Part shown: positions 24,283 to 32,155 of the stretch, one piece after another
Numbering within the stretch: the first letter of the stretch is position 1
Layout of the letters: each line of letters opens with the position of its first letter
NCBI RefSeq assembly: GCF_000968015.1
Contig: NZ_LACH01000054.1
Location: 24,224-71,892 of the forward strand
Length of the DNA stretch: 47,669 nt
From: Pseudomonas fluorescens
Lineage (GTDB): Bacteria > Pseudomonadota > Gammaproteobacteria > Pseudomonadales > Pseudomonadaceae
Direction of reading: 5' to 3'
Notes under the pieces: generated by a model
What the model was told of the DNA's origin: nothing
The model's input: the letters and a program-made list of their open reading frames with translations, nothing else
The model's database searches: none
Program-made: the position numbers and the translations under genes

Positions 24283-25602
24283 TCAGGCACCTGTCATGTT
24301 CAAAGATTGACGATTGATTCGAGCGCGCAGGGTCAGGGCTGCCAGGGTTCCGAGCAGACCGACGAAAGCGATGTAGCCGAAATACAGCTTGTAACCAAAG
24401 GCACCCGGGAAATGCTCGGTGAGGTAGCCGTTGATCAAGGGAATGAAGGCATCGGGCAAGTAACCGACCACCGAGACAATGCCAATCGCCAGGCCGGTAA
24501 TGCGCAACGGAATGTTGCAGGTGTCGAGGATCGCCCAGTACAAACCGCGAATGGCGTAGGTCATCAGGCCGATGAAGATGACCGTGCCGATCAGCAAGCC
24601 CATGCTGTTGAGCGCCGGAAACACGATCAGGCCGACCATCGCCAGTGTTGCCAAAAACAGCGCAACGACCAGTACCGAAATGTTGGAGAACTTGTCACCG
24701 AGCCAGCCACCGCCGATGCCGCCAATCGGGCGCATCCACAACTTGATGGTGGTGATGGTGCCGGCCATGACTGCGGTCATGCCGCTTCCCTGCAGGTAAT
24801 CGGAGAAACTGTAGGTGGCCCAGAAGATGTGATAACCGCAGAACACGATGGCCGTCACCAGCCACAGCTCGGGGATTTTCACCAGGGTGGCCAGATCACT
24901 GAGCAGGTTGTACTTGCCCTTCTCTACGGCCGCTGTGTCTTCCATCGACTTCGGATCCTTGATCAACACCAGCACACAGCCGATGGCGATACAGGTGAAT
25001 GCATACAGGTAGACCACGTGCTTGAAACCTTCGGCGGCGGACTCCCCACGGGTTTCGGTGGCGAAGGCAAACAGGCCCAGCGCAACGGTCGCCAGCAAGG
25101 CTTCGACTAAACCGCGACCGCCATCGAGGATGCCGAAAAAACGGCCCTGTTCCGTGTGGTGGGCGATCATTTTCACGCGCTTGAGCACCGAGGCCCAGAA
25201 CGTCAGGCCGGTGGTCAGCCCCCAGCAACCGAAGATGATCATCAACCCGGTCATCGAGGGCGCGGTGGAATACCACAAGCCCAGCGCACCGGTGGCGACC
25301 AGCGAGAAGAAAATCAGGAAACGCGGGGCGATGCGGTCGGCCAGCCAGCCACTCGGCAGATAACTCAGAAGGAAAATCGTGCCGAGCATCGAGTACAGAT
25401 AACCCAGCTCGCTGTGGTTGATCTGGAACACTTCGAGCATGGTGGTCTGGTAGACCTGGCGCAGATAAAGGATCGGGTAGATCGCCCCGGCGGCGAGCAC
25501 CAACATCATTAACTGGATGTAACGACTTCCCTTGTCACTGTGGCTTTTTGAACCCGCGTTCGAACCCTGAACAGCGGCAACAGTGGTTGCAGGCTTGGAC
25601 AT
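24283..25602 (-). CDS. MFS transporter
   Basis: 439 aa, about 12 membrane spans. The loop motif between spans 2 and 3 reads GWLADRIAPR, and a longer hydrophilic loop (around KDPKSMEDTAAVEKGKYN) splits the two halves. It is a proton-coupled importer or exporter of a small metabolite. GAGG lies eight bases before the ATG at 25602, and the stop is one base from the dehydratase-like gene. With the downstream dehydratase homologue, an acid-sugar substrate is reasonable but unproven. Confidence 0.9.
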   Translation of the reverse strand: MSKPATTVAAVQGSNAGSKSHSDKGSRYIQLMMLVLAAGAIYPILYLRQVYQTTMLEVFQINHSELGYLYSMLGTIFLLSYLPSGWLADRIAPRFLIFFSLVATGALGLWYSTAPSMTGLMIIFGCWGLTTGLTFWASVLKRVKMIAHHTEQGRFFGILDGGRGLVEALLATVALGLFAFATETRGESAAEGFKHVVYLYAFTCIAIGCVLVLIKDPKSMEDTAAVEKGKYNLLSDLATLVKIPELWLVTAIVFCGYHIFWATYSFSDYLQGSGMTAVMAGTITTIKLWMRPIGGIGGGWLGDKFSNISVLVVALFLATLAMVGLIVFPALNSMGLLIGTVIFIGLMTYAIRGLYWAILDTCNIPLRITGLAIGIVSVVGYLPDAFIPLINGYLTEHFPGAFGYKLYFGYIAFVGLLGTLAALTLRARINRQSLNMTGA

Positions 25603-25686
25603 CTGTGAGACCTCGGGCAGCCCGGTGGTCCGGGCGCCCCAAATAATTGTTTTTATAGGTGTGGCGTGAGGCGTGTCGCGGGTGGA

Positions 25687-27111
25687 TCAGTACTTCATGA
25701 CCACCAAACGGGTCTGGGTGAATTCAAGCATGCCGTGCTTGCCGTCATCGCCGCCCAAACCGGAGCGTTTCCAGCCGGCGTGGAAACCCTGGTACGGGTC
25801 GGCCGGGGTGCGATTGACGTACAACTCGCCCGCCTCGATGGCGTTGGCGACTTTCATCGTGGTGCGGTAGTTCTCGGTGTACAGCACCGACGACAGACCG
25901 AACTGATGATCGTTGGCCATGGCCAGCGCTTCGTCGATGTCGCGGTACTTGAGTACCGGCAGCACCGGCCCGAAGATTTCTTCCTGGATGATTTCCATGT
26001 CCTGACGGCAACCGCTGAGCAGGGTTGGCGGGTAGAAATGACCGCCGCCCTGCGGAATAAAACCGCCTGTTTCCAGTACAGCACCGTCGGCGACAGCGCG
26101 CTCGACCATCGCGTGGATGTTCTGCTGCGAACTGGCGTTGACCAGTGGGCCCATCAGGCTGGCATCGGTGGCGCGGTCACCGAATTTCACCGCGCTGATT
26201 TTGCTCTTGAGCAGCGCGAGGAACTGCTCGTAGACACTTTCCTGCACGTAGACCCGCTCCACCGCCGTGCACAACTGGCCGCAGTGCGTGGTCTTCGACG
26301 CGATAATGTCGCTGGCGGCTTTTTCAAGATCGGCGTCCGCTTCAATGATCGCCGGGGTCTTGCCGCCCAGCTCCAGCGACGGCTTGGCGATGTTGGCCTT
26401 GCAGTAATCGAGCACGATGCGCCCGGCATTGACGCTGCCGGTCAGGGTGATCAGGCCGACGGCCTTGTGCGTGCAAACCGCAGCAGCCGTGGCGTGGTTC
26501 ATGGTCAGAATGTTGATCACACCCGCTGGCAAACCGGATTGCTGCACGGCCTTGGCGATTTCGAAGGCCGAGGTCGGTGTGTTGTTGCTCGGACGCACCA
26601 CCACCGTGTTGCCGGCAATCAACGCCGGGGCGATTTTGCGCAGCAACGTATAGACCGGGTAGTTGAACGGAATAAGGCAGGCAACGACACCAATCGGCTC
26701 GCGGTGCAGAAAGAGGGTTTCGTTCGGGGTGTCGCTGGGAATGATCTCGCCTTCGATACGGCGCGCCCACTCAGCGTGGTAACGGGTGATCTGCGCGGCG
26801 TAACGGGCTTCGTTGCTGGCATCGGCGACACTTTTGCCGGATTCCGCGGCCAGGGCTTCACCGATATTTTTGGCGCAGGCCTCAAGGGCATCGGCAAACG
26901 AGCGCAGGTGTTCGGCGCGTTCGATACTGGTGAGTTTGCCCCAGACTTTCTGGGCGGCGGCGGCAGCGTCTACGGCAGCGGTGGCTTCGGCCGTCGTGGC
27001 AGCCGAGACCTGGCCGACCAGTGCTTCAGTCGCCGGGTTATAGACCGCAATCAGCGCGTCGCTGGCAGGCTCAATGAAGTGACCGTTTACAAAATTTCGC
27101 TCGAGTCGCAT
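25687..27111 (-). CDS. Aldehyde dehydrogenase (AldA-like)
   Basis: 474 aa NAD(P)-dependent aldehyde dehydrogenase. E247 in LELGGK and the nucleophile C281 in HCGQLCTAVERVYVQ are in place; the latter resembles the lactaldehyde/glycolaldehyde dehydrogenase AldA (GQVCNCAERVYVQ). PFNYPVYTLLRKIAPAL and the GSVNAG segment are also typical. It is the first gene of the leftward operon with the MFS and dehydratase-like genes. It would oxidise a hydroxyaldehyde generated in the pathway. Its upstream region carries a promoter element shared with the ABC operon. Confidence 0.92.
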   Translation of the reverse strand: MRLERNFVNGHFIEPASDALIAVYNPATEALVGQVSAATTAEATAAVDAAAAAQKVWGKLTSIERAEHLRSFADALEACAKNIGEALAAESGKSVADASNEARYAAQITRYHAEWARRIEGEIIPSDTPNETLFLHREPIGVVACLIPFNYPVYTLLRKIAPALIAGNTVVVRPSNNTPTSAFEIAKAVQQSGLPAGVINILTMNHATAAAVCTHKAVGLITLTGSVNAGRIVLDYCKANIAKPSLELGGKTPAIIEADADLEKAASDIIASKTTHCGQLCTAVERVYVQESVYEQFLALLKSKISAVKFGDRATDASLMGPLVNASSQQNIHAMVERAVADGAVLETGGFIPQGGGHFYPPTLLSGCRQDMEIIQEEIFGPVLPVLKYRDIDEALAMANDHQFGLSSVLYTENYRTTMKVANAIEAGELYVNRTPADPYQGFHAGWKRSGLGGDDGKHGMLEFTQTRLVVMKY

Positions 27112-27125
27112 GTGAATCGCCCATC

Positions 27126-27134
27126 GTTGTTTTT
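27126..27134 (-). promoter_or_regulatory. CA motif in the aldehyde dehydrogenase leader
   Basis: Read on the minus strand, AAAAACAAC lies about 15 bases before the ATG at 27111. It matches the AAnAAnAA pattern, like the leader of the divergent ABC operon. Confidence 0.5.
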
Positions 27135-27201
27135 ATCCAGTTCGAGCAGTCTTGGCATCCTGAGCGGGTTGAACAAACGATTTATTGAGCGGGGGAACAT
27201 T

Positions 27202-27218
27202 CGAAAAATGCATATTAC
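27202..27218 (-). promoter_or_regulatory. Shared operator motif, copy 1 (aldehyde dehydrogenase operon)
   Basis: On the minus strand this reads GTAATATGCATTTTTCG, 90 bases before the aldehyde dehydrogenase ATG. The similarity to the ABC-operon copy continues to about base 49, including an ATCGTTTGT block at the same offset. Both copies point towards their gene. Likely target of the neighbouring LysR protein (inference). Confidence 0.6.
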
Positions 27219-27240
27219 CCCTGGGAACGAAGAGATTCCC

Positions 27241-27330
27241 TGTGGGAGCGAGCTTGCTCGCGATGGCGGTGTTTCAGTCGAAGCATCATTGCCTGACACT
27301 ACGCAATCGCGAGCAAGCTCGCTCCCACAT
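27241..27330. repeat. REPIN
   Basis: Standard inverted REP pair. It lies between the LysR stop and the promoter of the leftward aldehyde dehydrogenase operon, and may insulate the two same-strand genes. Confidence 0.92.
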
Positions 27331-27344
27331 GGGTTTGGGGGTGT

Positions 27345-28277
27345 TCAGGTGGCGGCGGTGGAGGGTTCGAGCTGCCTTTGCGCCAACCAGATCTCTTCCT
27401 GCAACCACTGACTGAACACCTGCAATTGCGGCATCTGCGTCTGTTCCGGCCGGGTCACCAGCCAATACGATTGATGCCCTTCCACATGCACGTTCAGCAC
27501 TTGAGTCAACTGCCCGCTGGCCAGTTCCGGGGCGACCATGTGCCAGTCGGCAATGGTGATGCCCAGGCCATCGGTGGCCGCGCGGATGGCCAAGTCCAGC
27601 AGGTCGAATTCATAACCGCCCTGAGTGTCGACACCGCTGATTTTCGCCGCGTCCAGCCAGTGTTTCCAGGTCAGGTAGCGCTGGTCCTCCCGGGCCAGCA
27701 CATGCAGCAGCGTCAGGCGATTGAGGTCAATGCCACCCTCGCTCCACTCCCGCGCATACAAGGACGGCGCGCACACCGCGATGTGCCGTTCCTGGATCAG
27801 CAGCGAGCTGTCCAGGCCATCCCATTCGCCATCGCCAAAGCGGATCGCGCAGTCCAGGGTGCTGGTTTCCGCCAAGCTGTCTTGCAGGCGAGTGGTGATG
27901 CTCAACTCCAGCTCCGGGTGCTTCTCACGGAGGCGCCCCAGGCGTGGCATCAGCCAGCGACTGGTGAAGGTCGGCGGCGCGTTGATGTGCAGGCGATTGG
28001 CGTGGGATTTCTGCTGGATGCTGCGCACCGTCAGCTCGATTTTGTCAAATGACTGGTGCAATGCCCGCAGCAAAACCCGGCCGGCGCTGGTCAGTTCCAG
28101 GTGATGATGGCGACGCTCCAACAGGTTCTCGCCGAGCTGTTCTTCCAGCTGACGCACCTGCCGGCTGACCGCACTCTGGGTGACGTTGAGCAACTCCGCT
28201 GCCCGGGTAAAGCTGCCGGTGCTGCCAGCGACTTCAAAGGCTTTTAGCGCGTTGAGCGCGGGCATTTTGCGTTTCAT
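27345..28277 (-). CDS. LysR-family regulator (GcvA-like)
   Basis: 310 aa. The ATG at 28277 (MKRKMPALNALKAFEVAG) is the usual GcvA-like start; upstream in-frame codons to 28439 run into the promoter and a REPIN. The HTH is GSFTRAAELLNVTQSAVSRQVRQLEEQLG. The effector domain includes HINAPPTFTSRWLMPRL and LDCAIRFGDGEW, typical of the GcvA group. It sits between the leftward aldehyde dehydrogenase operon and the rightward ABC operon, and a copy of the motif shared by those two promoters lies 65 bases before it. It is therefore the probable regulator of both. Confidence 0.9.
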   Translation of the reverse strand: MKRKMPALNALKAFEVAGSTGSFTRAAELLNVTQSAVSRQVRQLEEQLGENLLERRHHHLELTSAGRVLLRALHQSFDKIELTVRSIQQKSHANRLHINAPPTFTSRWLMPRLGRLREKHPELELSITTRLQDSLAETSTLDCAIRFGDGEWDGLDSSLLIQERHIAVCAPSLYAREWSEGGIDLNRLTLLHVLAREDQRYLTWKHWLDAAKISGVDTQGGYEFDLLDLAIRAATDGLGITIADWHMVAPELASGQLTQVLNVHVEGHQSYWLVTRPEQTQMPQLQVFSQWLQEEIWLAQRQLEPSTAAT

Positions 28278-28341
28278 TAAGCTCACTCGTGGGAGGCTGA
28301 CGAGGTGTAAAGCATCCCATGCCTCGTAGGAAATTTCCTGA

Positions 28342-28358
28342 GTAACATGCATTTTTGT
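28342..28358 (+). promoter_or_regulatory. Shared operator motif, copy 2 (LysR promoter)
   Basis: GTAACATGCATTTTTGT on the plus strand, 65 bases from the LysR start and inverted relative to it. Only the core is shared here, consistent with autoregulation. The rest of the 368-base gap 28278-28645 holds a REPIN, copy 3 of the motif and an A-rich leader. Confidence 0.55.
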
Positions 28359-28398
28359 GTTGTGCAGGACGATTCCTGCTTCACGCTGGGTTGACTTA

Positions 28399-28488
28399 TG
28401 TGGGAGCGAGCCTGCTCGCGAAAGCGGACGTTCAGTCACTACAAAGGTGGCAATCAGATCGCTTTCGCGAGCAGGCTCGCTCCCACAA
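28399..28488. repeat. REPIN
   Basis: Inverted REP pair of the GAGCCTGCTCGCGAAAGCGG variant, lying between two copies of the operator motif in the LysR/ABC divergent gap. Confidence 0.92.
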
Positions 28489-28537
28489 CGTCCGTATTCA
28501 GCCTGTCTATCTCAAGCACTGGCGTAGCCATCCGTCA

Positions 28538-28554
28538 GTAACATGCATTTATCG
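28538..28554 (+). promoter_or_regulatory. Shared operator motif, copy 3 (ABC operon)
   Basis: GTAACATGCATTTATCG, 91 bases before the ABC binding-protein ATG, in the same orientation and at the same distance as copy 1 has to its gene. TAACATGCATTTA fits the LysR T-N11-A pattern. ATTTATCG recurs at 28571-28578. Confidence 0.6.
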
Positions 28555-28620
28555 AACGTTTGCGCGTTGAATTTATCGTTTGTCGATCTTTGCGCGGATG
28601 ACAAAACTGCGGCCATCTCA

Positions 28621-28632
28621 AATAAAAACAAC
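28621..28632 (+). promoter_or_regulatory. CA motif at the ABC operon ribosome site
   Basis: AATAAAAACAAC, an unbroken AAnAAnAAn run, lies two bases before GAGAG and 13 before the ATG at 28646. Expected Hfq/Crc-type site. Confidence 0.55.
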
Positions 28633-28645
28633 ATGAGAGCTGCCC

Positions 28646-30289
28646 ATGCCCCATCTCGACGAGCTAACAACTCTGGACGGCGCCCTGCCGCATCCAGCAG
28701 TCAACGACCTGTGCATTCAAGTCAAAAGTGGCGAGATCAATCGTCGACAGTTTCTGCGCACCGCCGCCCTGCTGGGCGTCACCGTGGCCAGCGCCAGCAC
28801 CTTTCTCGGCTCTGCACTGCTCGGCAATTCAGCCCGGGCAGACGATGCCATCACGCCGCGCCAGGGCGGTAGCCTGCGTTTTGCCTGTGCCATCCAGGAA
28901 ATCCAGGACCCGATGCTGATCACCTGGATCGAGGCCTCGAACCTGTTGCGCAATTCCCTGGAATTCCTGACCTGGGTTGACGCCGACAACATCACGCACC
29001 CGTACCTGGCCGAAAGCTGGAGCCCGTCCGAGGACCTCAAGACCTGGACGTTCAACCTGCGTCAGGACGTGAAGTGGAGCAACGGCGATACCTTCAACGT
29101 CGACGACGTACAGCACAACATTCAGCGCTGGATTGCCACCGACTCCAAGTCGGTCAACCGCACCGCGTTCCAGGACATCAGCGCCTTCGAAAAACTCGGT
29201 GACTTCCAGTTCCGCCTGGTGCTCAAGCGGCCGATCCTGGCGATCCCGGAAATGCTCAACGCCTTCACCTGCGCCATCGTTCACCGCAGCTTCAAGGCCG
29301 GTGACGACTGGGCGAAAAACCCCCTCTGCACCGGTCCATTCAAGCTTGTGTCGTTTGCCGTCAACAAGCAGGCGACCTTCGCCAAGCGGCCCGATTACTG
29401 GCGCAAACCGGCCAACCTCGACGAATTGCGCTACGTCGACATGGGCACCGACATTTCCTCTCATCTGGCGGCATTGCAGGCCGGGCAAGTGGACGTGTTG
29501 TACCGGGTGACCGTGGCGGAACTCGACTTGGCCAAACGTCTGCCGGGCGCGCAATTGCTGACCTGCAAATCGGCGCAAACCATCGTCATGCGCATGGCCT
29601 GCGACCAGAAACCGTTCGACGACTTACGCATTCGTAAAGCGGTGGTGCTCTGCGCCGACAACGCACAGATGCTGAAAATCGCCTATCGCGGCATGGGCAC
29701 GCTCGGCGAAGACCATCACGTCGCACCGTCGAGCCCGGAATACTTTGCACTGCCCAAACGTGCCCGGGACGTGGTGGCGGCGAAGAAGCTCCTCGCCGAC
29801 GCAGGTTATCCGAACGGCATCGACATCGACCTGATCGTCGGTAACACCCAGGGCCGCTACGAACAGGACTGCGCACAGATCCTGCAACAGAACTGCGCCG
29901 AAGCCGGCATCCGCATCAACCTGAAAGTAATCCCGGCCACCCAATACTGGCCGATCTGGAACAAGGCAGCGTTCAGCCTGACCTATTGGGCCCACCGCCC
30001 GCTGGGCGTGATGTCCCTGGAACTGGCCTACCGCAGCGGTGCGGCCTGGAACGAAAGCCACTACAGCGACCCGGCTTTCGACGCCGCGCTGGACAAGGCC
30101 ATGGGCATTGTCGACCCGAAACAGCGGGCCGTGGCCATGGAAGAAGTCGAGCGCATCCTGCAAGACGCCTGCGTCATGGTGCAGCCGTTCTGGGGCGACA
30201 ACTTCACCGCCACCAGCAAAAAGGTCCAGGGCTTCAAGGTCCACCCTTCGCACTTCTACCCAATGGATGAGGTCTGGCTGAGCGCCTGA
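28646..30289 (+). CDS. ABC transporter substrate-binding protein (peptide/nickel family 5)
   Basis: 547 aa periplasmic receptor of the DppA/OppA class (SBP_bac_5). A long N-terminus carries a Tat-type signal, INRRQFLRTAALLG, followed by a hydrophobic stretch ending near NSARA. Family features are LRNSLEFLTWVD, ESWSPSEDLKTWTFNLRQDVKWSNGDTF, the GPFKL segment and DLIVGNT. GAGAG lies six bases upstream. First gene of a complete importer operon (receptor, two permeases, fused ATPase) ending with an outer-membrane porin. The ligand need not be a peptide; the family also takes sugars and opines. Confidence 0.92.
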   Translation: MPHLDELTTLDGALPHPAVNDLCIQVKSGEINRRQFLRTAALLGVTVASASTFLGSALLGNSARADDAITPRQGGSLRFACAIQEIQDPMLITWIEASNLLRNSLEFLTWVDADNITHPYLAESWSPSEDLKTWTFNLRQDVKWSNGDTFNVDDVQHNIQRWIATDSKSVNRTAFQDISAFEKLGDFQFRLVLKRPILAIPEMLNAFTCAIVHRSFKAGDDWAKNPLCTGPFKLVSFAVNKQATFAKRPDYWRKPANLDELRYVDMGTDISSHLAALQAGQVDVLYRVTVAELDLAKRLPGAQLLTCKSAQTIVMRMACDQKPFDDLRIRKAVVLCADNAQMLKIAYRGMGTLGEDHHVAPSSPEYFALPKRARDVVAAKKLLADAGYPNGIDIDLIVGNTQGRYEQDCAQILQQNCAEAGIRINLKVIPATQYWPIWNKAAFSLTYWAHRPLGVMSLELAYRSGAAWNESHYSDPAFDAALDKAMGIVDPKQRAVAMEEVERILQDACVMVQPFWGDNFTATSKKVQGFKVHPSHFYPMDEVWLSA

Positions 30290-30366
30290 CGCACAGCCCC
30301 ACAACAGCTCGCCACACCTGCGGGTGCGGCGGGCCGGCCTCCCTTGAATAGCCGGAGCTTGCAAGC

Positions 30367-31320
30367 ATGGCTGAATTTCTGTTGCGCAAATTACTGGCAT
30401 TGATAGCAACCCTGTTGTCAGTGTCACTGATCGTATTCGCGGCCCTCGAACTGAACATCGAAGACGTGGCGATCAATGTCCTCGGCCCCTACTCCGCCGC
30501 CGACCAGCGCGCCGCGTGGCTGGTCGAACATGGCTACAACCAACCCTTCCTGTGGCGCTACCTGGTGTGGCTCAAGGATTTCCTCTGTGGCGACTGGGGC
30601 ACTTCAGTGCACTTTCGCGAACCGGTCATCGACCTGTTGCTGCCGAACCTTGGGCAAACACTGATCCTCGCCGGCCTTGCGCTGCTGGTGATGGTACCGG
30701 TGGCACTGACCCTGGGCATTCTGGCGGGCATTCGTCAGGGTTCGGCGCTGGATCGGCTGGTGTCGTTCCTGTCGATCGTCACCACGTCGATTCCGGACTT
30801 CGCCAGTGCGGTGTTCGTCTCGGCAATCTTCGTGTTCTGGCTCAACTGGCTGCCGGGTGTAAGCAGCATGAGCGACGGTTTCAATGCCGCTGAACTGGCG
30901 TTGCCACTGATGGTGCTGTGCCTGTTCGGCATCGGCTATCTGGCACGGATCACCCGCGCCTCGATGGTCGAAGTGATGCAGGCGCCGTACATCCGCACCG
31001 CCCGGCTCAAGGGCGCGTCCACTTCGCGCATTGTCCTGCGCCATGCCCTGCGCAATGTGCTGATCGCTCCGATCACGGTGATCATGTTGTACATCCCGTG
31101 GCTGCTGTCGAACGTGATCGTGGTCGAGGTGTTCTTCGCCTACAAGGGCTTCGGTTCGCTGCTGTACACCGCCTCGCTGAACCATGACGTCTACCTGATC
31201 GAAGCCTGCGCAATGATCAGTGGCGTGGTAGTCGGCGCGACAAAAATATTCTCGGACCTGGCCTACACCTGGCTCAACCCGCGCATCACCTTGCGCAGTC
31301 TTGGCGGAGGTGGCCAATGA
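30367..31320 (+). CDS. ABC transporter permease (DppB-like)
   Basis: 317 aa inner-membrane subunit with about six spans. The cytoplasmic EAA-type loop is seen in RTARLKGASTSRIVLRHALRNVLI, which docks on the ATPase. GGAG lies nine bases before the ATG. Its stop overlaps the next permease start (ATGA). Pairs with the DppC-like subunit to form the channel. Confidence 0.92.
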   Translation: MAEFLLRKLLALIATLLSVSLIVFAALELNIEDVAINVLGPYSAADQRAAWLVEHGYNQPFLWRYLVWLKDFLCGDWGTSVHFREPVIDLLLPNLGQTLILAGLALLVMVPVALTLGILAGIRQGSALDRLVSFLSIVTTSIPDFASAVFVSAIFVFWLNWLPGVSSMSDGFNAAELALPLMVLCLFGIGYLARITRASMVEVMQAPYIRTARLKGASTSRIVLRHALRNVLIAPITVIMLYIPWLLSNVIVVEVFFAYKGFGSLLYTASLNHDVYLIEACAMISGVVVGATKIFSDLAYTWLNPRITLRSLGGGGQ

Positions 31321-32153
31321 GCTTCCTGCAGTCGTTCAAACATCCCTTGGCTTTACTCGGCTTGTTGTTGGTTGGCAGCTGGGTGCTGCTGGCGATGTTC
31401 GCGCCTTGGCTGGCGCCCCACGATCCACTGGAAAGCTTCACCCCGCTGCTGACTCCGATGACCGGCGACGGTACTGGCCAAAGCTTTTTGCTGGGCACCG
31501 ACATGATCGGACGGGACATTCTTTCGCGGCTGATCTGGGGCACTCGCACCGTGCTGTTCTGGTCGGTGCTGGCGACATTGACGGCGTTCGCCGTGGGCAT
31601 CGCCATGGGCCTGTGCGCCGGTTACTTCAATGGCCGGGTCGACGCCTTGCTGTCCTATGTCGCCGACACCGTGTTGTCGTTCCCGGTGCTGGTGTTGTAC
31701 ATCGTGATCATCATCGCCCTCGGTGCTTCGGCGCTGAACATCCTGATTGCGGTGACCGTCACCAGCGCCCCGGCGATTTTCCGCATCATGCGCGCATTGA
31801 CCATCGACATCCGCTCCAGGGATTACGTGCTCAGCGCCATTACTCAGGGCGAAGGGTCGCTGCGGATCATGCTGGTGGAAATCCTGCCCAACTGCGGCGG
31901 GCCGCTGATCGTCGATTTCTGCCTGCGCATCGGCTACACCGCAATCATGATTGGCGCCCTTGGTTTTCTCGGCCTCGGCCTGCCTCCGCCGACTCCGGAC
32001 TGGGGCGGCATGATCAACGAAGGCCGCAGCATGGCCATCGCTTTCCCGCACTTGGTGATCTTCCCGTGCATTGCCATCTCCACCCTGATGCTGGGCCTCA
32101 GCCTGCTGGCGGACGGTCTGGACGAACACGCCCAGAAAGGCGCAAGGAGTTGA
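31317..32153 (+). CDS. ABC transporter permease (DppC-like)
   Basis: 278 aa inner-membrane subunit. Typical DppC features: a short N-terminal span, FLLGTDMIGRDILSRLIWGTR, an EAA-type loop around SRDYVLSAITQGEGSLRIMLVEILPN, and FLGLGLPPPTPDWGGMINEGR near the end. It overlaps the upstream permease by four bases and lies two bases before the ATPase gene, so the importer is translated as a unit. Confidence 0.93.
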   Translation: MSFLQSFKHPLALLGLLLVGSWVLLAMFAPWLAPHDPLESFTPLLTPMTGDGTGQSFLLGTDMIGRDILSRLIWGTRTVLFWSVLATLTAFAVGIAMGLCAGYFNGRVDALLSYVADTVLSFPVLVLYIVIIIALGASALNILIAVTVTSAPAIFRIMRALTIDIRSRDYVLSAITQGEGSLRIMLVEILPNCGGPLIVDFCLRIGYTAIMIGALGFLGLGLPPPTPDWGGMINEGRSMAIAFPHLVIFPCIAISTLMLGLSLLADGLDEHAQKGARS

Positions 32154-32155
32154 GC

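Noticed and set aside
25666..27411. 581-aa open frame on the plus strand
   Set aside because: Lies antisense to the aldehyde dehydrogenase, which has full catalytic motifs; it also runs across a REPIN.
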